NCBI GenBank assembly: GCA_002336765.1
Contig: DDES01000215.1
Span: forward strand, 1,886 to 7,857
Origin: Novosphingobium sp. UBA1948
GTDB lineage: Bacteria > Pseudomonadota > Alphaproteobacteria > Sphingomonadales > Sphingomonadaceae
DNA: 5,972 bases
Reading direction: 5' to 3'
Of this stretch, positions 1-5,445 are shown piece after piece. The position numbers and the translations under genes were made by a program. Within the stretch, counting starts at the first letter, position 1; each line of letters opens with the position of its first letter. A model generated the notes under the pieces. The model ran no database searches. It was not told where the DNA came from and worked only from the letters and a program-made list of their open reading frames with translations.

Positions 1-1
1 G

Positions 2-502
2 GGCGACCGCATCAAGATCTCCGGCCCCTACGGTCGCTTCTTCGTGCGCAAGTCGGCCAACTCGCCGTCCATCTTCATGGCCGGCGGCTCGGGCCTGTCG
101 AGCCCGCGCTCGATGATCCTCGACCTGCTGGCGGGCGGCGAGAGCCTGCCGATCACACTGGTCTATGGCGCGCGCAACCGCACCGAGCTTTATTACCACG
201 AGGAATTCCTCGCGCTGGCCGAGCAACAGCCCAATTTCACCTATGTCCCCGCGCTTTCCGACGAGCCGGCCGACAGCGACTGGAACGGCGCGCGCGGTTT
301 CGTCCATGATGCGGCGCGCGAGCATTTCGACAACGATTTCCGTGGCCACACCGCCTATCTGTGCGGCCCGCCGCTGATGATCGACTCCTGCATCTCGACC
401 CTGATGCAGGGCCGCCTGTTCGAGCGCGACATTTTTGTCGAGAAATTCATCTCCGCCGCCGATGCGCAGCAGGTGCGCTCGCCCTTCTTCAAAAAGTTCT
501 GA
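2..502 (+). CDS. dmpP: Phenol hydroxylase reductase component (P5/DmpP type), C-terminal part
   Basis: This is the 3' part of a gene that begins before the window; the frame is open from base 2 and gives 166 residues ending at a TGA. The family passes electrons from NADH through FAD and a [2Fe-2S] centre to the multicomponent phenol hydroxylase oxygenase, which turns phenols into catechols in the cytoplasm. The fragment starts at the end of the FAD domain (ISGPYGRFF at residues 6-14). It then covers the whole NAD-binding domain, with the glycine motif AGGSGLSSP at 27-35 and YLCGPP at 119-124, and ends with the LMQGRLFERDIFVEKF block typical of DmpP. DmpP is about 350 residues, so the N-terminal ferredoxin domain and most of the FAD domain are missing only because of the window edge. 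A ferredoxin gene and a catechol 2,3-dioxygenase gene follow in the dmpP-Q-B order, which supports the call. A toluene monooxygenase reductase is a less likely alternative. Confidence 0.93.
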   Translation, partial: GDRIKISGPYGRFFVRKSANSPSIFMAGGSGLSSPRSMILDLLAGGESLPITLVYGARNRTELYYHEEFLALAEQQPNFTYVPALSDEPADSDWNGARGFVHDAAREHFDNDFRGHTAYLCGPPLMIDSCISTLMQGRLFERDIFVEKFISAADAQQVRSPFFKKF

Positions 503-518
503 GCAGGGGGCGCGCACC

Positions 519-851
519 ATGGGCAAACACACCGTCCACTTTGTCGATACTGGCGAAAGCCTCGCCTGTTCCGACACGGACAATCTGCTGCGCTCGATGG
601 AGAAACTGGGCCGCAAAGGCATTCCTGTCGGCTGTCGCAACGGCGGCTGCGGTGTGTGCAAGGTGCAGGTGCTGGGCGGCAGTTGCGAGCGGCGGGTGAT
701 GAGCCGCGCCCATGTGGGGATCGACGAGGAGGCGCAGGGCTATGCGCTGGCCTGCCGCATCATCCCCACCAGCGATCTTTCGGTGAAGGTCATCGGTAAA
801 ATGGGCCGGGCCTTTGCCAGCGTACACACAAACCCATCTACAGGAGAGTGA
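519..851 (+). CDS. dmpQ: [2Fe-2S] ferredoxin of the XylT/DmpQ type
   Basis: This small plant-type ferredoxin has 110 residues, close to the usual XylT/DmpQ length. The cluster ligands are visible as C39, C44 and C47 (CRNGGCGVC) and C79 (ALACRI). XylT/DmpQ proteins are known to reduce catechol 2,3-dioxygenase whose active-site iron has been oxidised and inactivated by substituted catechols, which fits the dioxygenase gene 1 nt downstream. I chose the ATG at 519 because AGGGGG lies 8 nt before it at 505-510 and because the protein then begins directly at the first beta strand (KHTVHFVD). An earlier in-frame start at 435 would lie inside the reductase gene and adds no family-like sequence. The gap to the reductase is 16 nt, so the genes are almost certainly co-transcribed. 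Electrons may come from the reductase encoded upstream, which is an inference. Confidence 0.93.
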   Translation: MGKHTVHFVDTGESLACSDTDNLLRSMEKLGRKGIPVGCRNGGCGVCKVQVLGGSCERRVMSRAHVGIDEEAQGYALACRIIPTSDLSVKVIGKMGRAFASVHTNPSTGE

Positions 852-852
852 T

Positions 853-1782
853 ATGGGCATGACTGGCGTTTTGCGCCCGGGCCACGCGGCCATCCGGGTG
901 CTGGATATGAAAGAGGCCACCCATTTCTATGGCGAGGTGCTCGGTCTGATCGAGGTCGGTCGCGATTCCTATGGCCGCGTCTATTATCGTGCGTGGGACG
1001 AGCGCGACCATCACTCGATCGTGCTGCGCGAGGCGGACAGCGCGGGCATCGACTTCTTTGGATTCAAGGTGGATTCGGTGGCCACGCTCGACCGGCTGGA
1101 GGCCGAGACGCAGGCCTATGGCCTCAAGACGTCGCGCGTTCCGGCGGGCGATCTGCTGCAAACCGGCGAGCGCGTGCGGGTCGAGATCGTTTCCGGCCAT
1201 ACGATCGAACTCTATGCCGAAAAGGGCAAGGCCAACTCGCCCCAGATGGTCGACAATCCGCCGCCGTGGAACTCGGAATCCGAGCGCGGCATCGCCCCGA
1301 TCCGCCTCGACCATGCCCTGCTCTACGGGCCGGACATCGAGAAGGTGCAGGACTATTTCGTCAAGGTGCTCGGCTTCTATCTCACCGAGCAGATCCTAAT
1401 GGAAGACGGCAAGACCCAACTCGCGATCTGGCTGGCCTGCTCGAACAAGGCGCATGATATTGCCTTTGTGCGCCACCACGAGCCCAACAAGCTGCACCAT
1501 GTCTCCTTCCTGCTCGATACGTGGGAAAAGGTGCTGCGCGCCGCCGATATCATGTCGATGAACAAGATCTCGATCGACATGGGGCCAACGCGCCATGGCG
1601 TGACCCGTGGCACCACGATCTATGCCTTCGACCCCTCGGGCAACCGCTTCGAGACCTTCAGCGGTGGTTACCAGACCTATCCTGACTGGGATCCGCTGAC
1701 CTGGACGTGGGACGAAGTGGGCGCGGCGGTCTATTACCATGACCGCGCTCTCAACCCCGCCTTCCTCGAAGTTGTGACCTGA
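853..1782 (+). CDS. dmpB: Catechol 2,3-dioxygenase (extradiol, XylE/DmpB type)
   Basis: The enzyme opens catechol next to its hydroxyl groups using Fe(II) and O2, giving the yellow 2-hydroxymuconic semialdehyde. The protein has 309 residues (XylE has 307) and aligns along its full length with XylE by eye. It carries two vicinal-oxygen-chelate domains, at about 8-120 and 150-290. The iron ligands are H154, H216 (in KLHHVSF) and E267 (in DPSGNRFETF). The second-shell residues H201, H248 and Y257 are also present, so it should be active. The extradiol signature runs from about 244 (GPTRHG) to 271. The ATG at 853 is preceded by AGGAG at 842-846, 6 nt away, and follows the ferredoxin stop by 1 nt, suggesting translational coupling. 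A second ATG at 859 is possible but worse placed. An in-frame start at 814 lies inside the ferredoxin gene and is unlikely. The N-terminus MGMTGVLRPGH matches the family. Confidence 0.97.
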   Translation: MGMTGVLRPGHAAIRVLDMKEATHFYGEVLGLIEVGRDSYGRVYYRAWDERDHHSIVLREADSAGIDFFGFKVDSVATLDRLEAETQAYGLKTSRVPAGDLLQTGERVRVEIVSGHTIELYAEKGKANSPQMVDNPPPWNSESERGIAPIRLDHALLYGPDIEKVQDYFVKVLGFYLTEQILMEDGKTQLAIWLACSNKAHDIAFVRHHEPNKLHHVSFLLDTWEKVLRAADIMSMNKISIDMGPTRHGVTRGTTIYAFDPSGNRFETFSGGYQTYPDWDPLTWTWDEVGAAVYYHDRALNPAFLEVVT

Positions 1783-1790
1783 TCGCCCGC

Positions 1791-1815
1791 GCGACAGGCA
1801 GCGGCGGCCTGTTGC
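1791..1815 (+). other. Short hairpin just after the catechol 2,3-dioxygenase gene
   Basis: GCGACAGGC (1791-1799) and GCCTGTTGC (1807-1815) can form a 9-bp stem with one G-U pair and a 7-nt loop. No T tract follows, so it is not a rho-independent terminator by itself. It lies 9 nt after the stop codon and 25 nt before a stronger hairpin, so it may protect the 3' end of the message. The role is an inference. Confidence 0.4.
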
Positions 1816-1839
1816 ACGACGCGACAGGATTTGCAAAAC

Positions 1840-1884
1840 CGGCCTCGCAGACACTAAACCCGTCTGCGAGGCCGTTTCCTTTTG
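1840..1884 (+). terminator. Probable rho-independent terminator or attenuator between the dioxygenase and the GlcG-like gene
   Basis: A perfect 13-bp, GC-rich stem is formed by CGGCCTCGCAGAC (1840-1852) and GTCTGCGAGGCCG (1862-1874) with a 9-nt loop. It is followed by the T-rich TTTCCTTTTG. The T tract is broken by two C residues, so termination may be partial. The stem ends only 25 nt before the ATG of the next gene, which leaves little room for a separate promoter. It may therefore reduce, rather than abolish, expression of the downstream gene, or act as an RNA processing or stability barrier. Confidence 0.72.
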
Positions 1885-1899
1885 TCCGGAACCCCGATC

Positions 1900-2331
1900 A
1901 TGTCCACCCCGCCCAACGCCACCACGCTCGGCAAACTCTCGATCACCTCCGCTGCCAGCACCCGGCTCCTGCACCACGCGGAAACCGAGGCGCAGCGTCT
2001 TGGCGTGACTGTGGTGATCGCGGTGGTGAACGAGGCGGGTGTGCTGATGGGCCTGCGCCGGATGGATGGCGCCTCGCTGATCAGCGGCGACATCGCGCAG
2101 GACAAAGCCTATACTGCCGCCTCTTTCGGCAGGGCCACGCATGAGTGGTACGATCTCATCAAACATGATCCCGCGCTGGTGCATGGCCTGAACAAGGCCC
2201 CGCGTTTCACCCTGCTGGGCGGCGGTTTGCCGGTGATGGCGCAAGGTGCGCTGGTAGGCGGCATCGGCGTCAGCGGCGGCACGGCGGAACAGGATCGGGC
2301 CATTGCGCAAGCTGCCCTTGCGGCGCTCTAG
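1900..2331 (+). CDS. GlcG/HbpS-like protein (DUF336), function in the pathway unknown
   Basis: This 143-residue protein belongs to the GlcG/HbpS family, small one-domain cytoplasmic or secreted proteins. Some members bind haem, and relatives are found fused to PduO. The family pattern is clear: an N-terminal helix (residues 13-34), VVNEAGVL at 42-49 followed by RRMDGA at 53-58, a KAYTAASF block at 69-76, and the glycine-rich GGGLPV (107-112) and GGIGVSGGTAEQD (120-132). There is no clear signal peptide, so it is probably cytoplasmic. I chose the ATG at 1900; a TTG at 1882 is in frame but lies next to the terminator T tract. The ribosome site is weak (CCGGA at 1886-1890). GlcG-like genes often sit in catabolic operons without a proven role, and a catalytic or helper function in catechol degradation cannot be read from the sequence. 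The family call is firm and the role is unknown. Confidence 0.85.
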   Translation: MSTPPNATTLGKLSITSAASTRLLHHAETEAQRLGVTVVIAVVNEAGVLMGLRRMDGASLISGDIAQDKAYTAASFGRATHEWYDLIKHDPALVHGLNKAPRFTLLGGGLPVMAQGALVGGIGVSGGTAEQDRAIAQAALAAL

Positions 2332-2361
2332 CCTCCCGAAATCAGGCCGCCTCTTGCCGAT

Positions 2362-2378
2362 GTTCTGTTCAATAGAAC
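2362..2378 (+). promoter_or_regulatory. Imperfect 17-nt palindrome in the promoter region of the NahF-like gene
   Basis: GTTCT at 2362-2366 and AGAAC at 2374-2378 are inverted arms around a centre at 2370. The inner bases also pair except for one position. It lies in the only AT-rich stretch of the 176-nt gap (about 2361-2391). A weak -35-like TTGCCG is at 2354-2359 and a poor -10-like CTTCAT at 2378-2383 with an 18-nt spacer. If that promoter is real, the palindrome sits between the two boxes, where a repressor would act. Several IclR-family operators use GTTC/GAAC half-sites, but the regulator is not in the window. Confidence 0.42.
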
Positions 2379-2507
2379 TTCATTCTTTTTATGGACAAGC
2401 CGCGCAAAATGCGGCACATCTGTTGGCATGAATCTCCGTATGGAGAACCGGAAAGCGTGCGCCTCTTCAGGCTAACCGCTTCCAAGGTGGGGAAGAGAGG
2501 AAAGACT
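2379..2507 (+). other. Long untranslated leader of the NahF-like aldehyde dehydrogenase gene
   Basis: I see no convincing gene between the palindrome and the ATG at 2508. The frame of the downstream gene is open from an ATG at 2391, but the 39 extra residues look unlike any aldehyde dehydrogenase N-terminus. The stretch can form small hairpins: GCCGC/GCGGC (2399-2403 with 2411-2415) and TCTCC/GGAGA (2433-2437 with 2442-2446). CTCTTC at 2463-2468 is also complementary to GAAGAG at 2492-2497, which overlaps the ribosome-binding site. It does not match any riboswitch class I know. Confidence 0.4.
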
Positions 2508-3908
2508 ATGCACTTCACGCGAAAGAACCCGATCACGGGCGAGGTAGCCTCGTCGGCCGAAGCGATGCAGGCTGGCGATATGGCGGCGATTGCGGCGCGG
2601 GCGGCGGCGGCTCAGCCCGCATGGGGCGCGATGGGGCCCAACGCGCGCCGCGCCATCCTGCAAAAGGCCGCCGACGCGATGGCCGCGCGCAAGGATGATT
2701 TCGTCGCCGCGATGATGGGCGAAATCGGCGCCACCGCCGGCTGGGCGATGTTCAATGTCATGCTGGCCGTGGGCATGGTGCGCGAAGCGGCGAGCCTCAC
2801 CACCCAGATCGCGGGCGAGGTGATCCCGTCGGACAAGCCGGGCTGCATGGCGATGGCGCTGAAAGAGCCGGTGGGCGTGATTCTGGGCATTGCGCCGTGG
2901 AACGCGCCGGTCATTCTGGGCACGCGCGCTATCGCCGTGCCGCTGGCCTGCGGCAATGCCGTGATCCTGAAAGCTTCGGAACAATGCCCGCGCACCCATG
3001 CGCTCATCATCGAGGCCTTTACCGAGGCCGGCTTCCCTGAAGGCGTGGTCAATGTGGTGACCAACGCGCCCGAAGATGCGCCCGCTGTGGTCGGCGCGCT
3101 GATCGACGCGCCCGAGGTCAAGCGCATCAACTTCACTGGCAGCACCGCCGTCGGCCGCATTATTGCAACGCGTGCCGCGCAACATTTGAAGCCCTGCCTT
3201 CTCGAACTGGGCGGCAAGGCGCCCTTCGTGGTCTGCGCCGATGCCGATCTGGATGAAGCGGTGAAAGCGGCGGCTTTTGGTGCCTATATGAACCAGGGCC
3301 AGATCTGCATGAGCACCGAGCGGATCATCGTGGTCGAAGCGGTGGCCGACCAGTTTGCCGCCAAACTGGCCGCCAAGGTCAAGACCATGACAGCGGGCGA
3401 CCCGCGCGAGGGCAAGACCCCGCTGGGCGCGGTGGTGGATGCCAAGACGGTGGCGCATTGCCTGAGCCTCGTGGCCGATGCCACGGCCAAGGGCGCAGAG
3501 CTGCTGACCGGCGGCGAAGTGACGCAGAATGTCGTGATGCCTGCCCATCTGGTGGACAAGGTGACGCAAGACATGAAGCTGTTCCGCGACGAGAGCTTTG
3601 GCCCGGTGGTGGGCATCATCCGCGCGCGCGACGAGGCCCATGCCATCGAACTGGCCAATGACACCGAATATGGCTTGTCGGCGGCTGTGTTCACCAAGGA
3701 TATCGCGAAGGGCCTGACGCTGGCCAAGCAGATCCGCTCGGGCATCTGCCACGTCAACGGCCCCACCGTGCATGACGAGGCCCAGATGCCCTTCGGCGGC
3801 GTCGGCGCCTCGGGCTATGGTCGCTTTGGCGGGCGTCAGGGCATCGACAGCTTCACCGAAACACGGTGGATCACCGTCGAAACCCAGCCCGGCCATTATC
3901 CTATCTGA
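2508..3908 (+). CDS. NAD(P)-dependent aromatic aldehyde dehydrogenase (salicylaldehyde/vanillin dehydrogenase-like)
   Basis: The protein (466 residues) oxidises an aldehyde to its acid, and its closest remembered relatives are NahF (salicylaldehyde) and Vdh (vanillin) enzymes. Shared blocks include REAASLTTQIAGEVIPSDK (92-110), RINFTGSTAVG (206-216), LLELGGKAPF (231-240), GQICMSTERIIV (264-275) and the C-terminal HYPI. The catalytic set is complete: N132 in PWN, K155, general base E233, nucleophile C267, E362 in ESFGP, and N417. The ATG at 2508 has GAGAGG at 2495-2500 about 7 nt upstream. With this start the protein is about 15-20 residues shorter at the N-terminus than NahF, missing the first beta hairpin. 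The in-frame extension to 2391 does not restore that sequence, so the short form is preferred. It has its own upstream palindrome and a strong terminator, suggesting a single-gene unit. The substrate is inferred to be a benzaldehyde derivative; 2-hydroxymuconic semialdehyde is possible but less likely from sequence. Confidence 0.88.
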   Translation: MHFTRKNPITGEVASSAEAMQAGDMAAIAARAAAAQPAWGAMGPNARRAILQKAADAMAARKDDFVAAMMGEIGATAGWAMFNVMLAVGMVREAASLTTQIAGEVIPSDKPGCMAMALKEPVGVILGIAPWNAPVILGTRAIAVPLACGNAVILKASEQCPRTHALIIEAFTEAGFPEGVVNVVTNAPEDAPAVVGALIDAPEVKRINFTGSTAVGRIIATRAAQHLKPCLLELGGKAPFVVCADADLDEAVKAAAFGAYMNQGQICMSTERIIVVEAVADQFAAKLAAKVKTMTAGDPREGKTPLGAVVDAKTVAHCLSLVADATAKGAELLTGGEVTQNVVMPAHLVDKVTQDMKLFRDESFGPVVGIIRARDEAHAIELANDTEYGLSAAVFTKDIAKGLTLAKQIRSGICHVNGPTVHDEAQMPFGGVGASGYGRFGGRQGIDSFTETRWITVETQPGHYPI

Positions 3909-3917
3909 GCCGCACCC

Positions 3918-3954
3918 CAGCGCCGGTGGCTGCATGCCACCGGCGCTGTTTTTT
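3918..3954 (+). terminator. Strong rho-independent terminator after the NahF-like gene
   Basis: CAGCGCCGGTGGC (3918-3930) and GCCACCGGCGCTG (3936-3948) form a perfect 13-bp stem with a TGCAT loop. Six T residues follow at once (3949-3954). It begins 10 nt after the stop codon. This is a textbook intrinsic terminator and separates the first aldehyde dehydrogenase gene from the next transcription unit. Confidence 0.92.
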
Positions 3955-3966
3955 ACCCCAAATTTC

Positions 3967-3983
3967 ATGGAACGATGTTCCAT
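3967..3983 (+). promoter_or_regulatory. 17-nt palindrome resembling an IclR-family operator, upstream of the second aldehyde dehydrogenase gene
   Basis: ATGGAAC and GTTCCAT are perfect 7-bp inverted arms around the 3-nt spacer GAT. It lies between the terminator T tract and the ribosome site of the next gene, 26 nt before the ATG. Its shape (7-3-7, GGAAC/GTTCC core) resembles operators of IclR-family regulators such as KdgR and IclR as I remember them. A poor -10-like TATCAG is at 3985-3990, with no good -35, so an activated or repressed promoter here is plausible. No regulator gene is in the window. Confidence 0.58.
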
Positions 3984-4009
3984 CTATCAGATCATCTCGA
4001 GAGGTCCCC

Positions 4010-5440
4010 ATGCCGCAATACCCCCCGCTCACCCTGCAGATCGCTGGCGAAAGCCTTGGTGTCGGCCACCGCAAGACATTCACCGTGCGCAACCCCGCCA
4101 CCGGCGAGGCGCTGGCCGAACTGCCGCTGGCCGACAAGGCCGATCTCGACCGCGCGCTTGAGGCCGCCCAGCGCGGCTTCCAACAGTGGCGCCGCGCCAG
4201 CGCGCAACAGCGCGCCGAGGTGCTGGAAGGCGCCGCCCGCCTGATGGTGGAGCGCCGCGAGGAACTGGCATGGGTCGCCACGCAGGAACAAGGCAAGACG
4301 CTGGCCGAGGCGCGCGTCGAGGTGATGATGAATGTCGGCCTGTTCCGCTTCTATGCCGGCGAGGTGCATCGGCTTTATGGGCGCCAACTGGTGCGCCCCA
4401 CCGGTTTCCGCTCGACGGTGGTGCATGAACCGGTCGGGCCGGTGGCGGCCTTCGCGCCGTGGAACTTCCCGCTCGGCAACCCGGGGCGCAAGCTGGGCGC
4501 GCCAATCGCGGCGGGCTGTTCGGTGATCCTGAAGGCGGCGGAAGAAACCCCCGCCTCGGCGCTGGGCGTGCTGCAATGCCTCTATGATGCGGGCCTGCCG
4601 CGCGATGTGGCGCAGGCGGTGTTCGGTGAACCGGCGGAAGTCTCGTCCTACCTCCTCGCCTCGCCCGTCATCCGCAAGCTCAGCTTCACCGGATCGACCG
4701 TGGTGGGCAAGCTGCTGATCAAACAGGCAGCCGATGACCTGAAGCGCACCACGATGGAGCTGGGCGGTCACGGGCCGGTGCTGGTGTTCAATGATGTCGA
4801 TCTCGATCGCGTGCTCGATGCGGTGGTGCCGCACAAGTTCCGCAACGCGGGTCAGGTCTGCGTCGCGCCCACCCGCTTCATCGTCGAGGATGGCATTTAC
4901 GACCGCTTCGTCGCCGGTTTTGCCGAGCGTGCCAAGGCGCTGAAAGTCGGCCCCGGTTGGGAAGAGGGCGTGCAGATGGGCCCGATGGCCAATGCCCGCC
5001 GCCCCGAGGCCATCGAAAAGCTGGTGGCCGATGCGGTGGCGCGCGGCGCACGGCTGATGGCTGGCGGCGAGCGGATTGGCAATCAGGGCTATTTCTTTGC
5101 CCCCACCGTGCTGGCCGACACGCCGCTGGATGCCGAGATCATGAACGAGGAGCCTTTCGGCCCCGTCGCTCTGGTCAACCGCTATGCGGGCGAGGAAGCG
5201 ATGATCGCCGAGGCCAACCGCCTGCCCTTCGGCCTTGCCGCCTATGCGTGGACGCAGGATTACCAGCGCCACCGCCGTCTGGCCGCCGAGCTGGAAACCG
5301 GCATGCTGGCGATCAACACTACCACCATCGGCGGTTCGGATGCGCCCTTTGGCGGCGTGAAATGGTCGGGCCACGGGCACGAGGACGGGCCGGAAGGCCT
5401 GCAGGCCTGCCTCGTCACCAAGACCATTCACGAAGGATAA
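4010..5440 (+). CDS. NAD(P)-dependent aldehyde dehydrogenase, succinate-semialdehyde dehydrogenase-like
   Basis: This complete aldehyde dehydrogenase has 476 residues and the full catalytic set: N152 in APWNFP, K175, general base E250, nucleophile C284 in GQVCVAP, E381 in EEPFGP, and N436. The Rossmann-type motif is FTGSTVVG (226-233). It groups by eye with the GabD / semialdehyde dehydrogenase branch rather than with the NahF-like enzyme upstream, judged from the KLGAPIAAGCSVILKAAEETP block and the C-terminal GHEDGPEGL. An unusual detail is GGHGP at 252-256, where many relatives have GGN/KxP. The ATG at 4010 has GAGAGG at 3999-4004, 5 nt upstream; an in-frame start at 3866 lies inside the previous gene and across the terminator and is rejected. 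The decarboxylase gene starts 5 nt after the stop, so the two are probably co-transcribed and may act in one aromatic-acid route. The real substrate cannot be told from sequence. Confidence 0.88.
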   Translation: MPQYPPLTLQIAGESLGVGHRKTFTVRNPATGEALAELPLADKADLDRALEAAQRGFQQWRRASAQQRAEVLEGAARLMVERREELAWVATQEQGKTLAEARVEVMMNVGLFRFYAGEVHRLYGRQLVRPTGFRSTVVHEPVGPVAAFAPWNFPLGNPGRKLGAPIAAGCSVILKAAEETPASALGVLQCLYDAGLPRDVAQAVFGEPAEVSSYLLASPVIRKLSFTGSTVVGKLLIKQAADDLKRTTMELGGHGPVLVFNDVDLDRVLDAVVPHKFRNAGQVCVAPTRFIVEDGIYDRFVAGFAERAKALKVGPGWEEGVQMGPMANARRPEAIEKLVADAVARGARLMAGGERIGNQGYFFAPTVLADTPLDAEIMNEEPFGPVALVNRYAGEEAMIAEANRLPFGLAAYAWTQDYQRHRRLAAELETGMLAINTTTIGGSDAPFGGVKWSGHGHEDGPEGLQACLVTKTIHEG

Positions 5441-5445
5441 GCGCG

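Noticed and set aside
361..699. Open frame of 112 codons on the + strand overlapping the reductase and ferredoxin genes
   Set aside because: It is out of frame with two convincing genes and has no recognisable domain.
814..852. Earlier in-frame start for catechol 2,3-dioxygenase
   Set aside because: It lies inside the ferredoxin gene, and the added residues are not in the XylE family; AGGAG supports 853.
1396..2310. Minus-strand open frame of 304 codons spanning the dioxygenase end and the GlcG-like gene
   Set aside because: It covers two well-supported + strand genes and the hairpin region, and its translation has no domain pattern.
2391..2507. Earlier ATG for the NahF-like dehydrogenase (39 extra residues)
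   Set aside because: The extra residues do not resemble the family N-terminus, and there is a good ribosome site just before 2508 instead.
2332..2507. Possible riboswitch in the leader of the NahF-like gene
   Set aside because: Only short stems are visible and no conserved core of a known class; kept only as a possible translational-control leader.
2472..3983. Long open frame of 503 codons on the minus strand, opposite the NahF-like gene
   Set aside because: It mirrors a full aldehyde dehydrogenase with all catalytic residues on the + strand, crosses the terminator, and shows no family motifs.
3866..4009. Earlier in-frame start for the second aldehyde dehydrogenase
   Set aside because: It would overlap the previous gene and read through the terminator stem and the palindrome; the ATG at 4010 has a good ribosome site.
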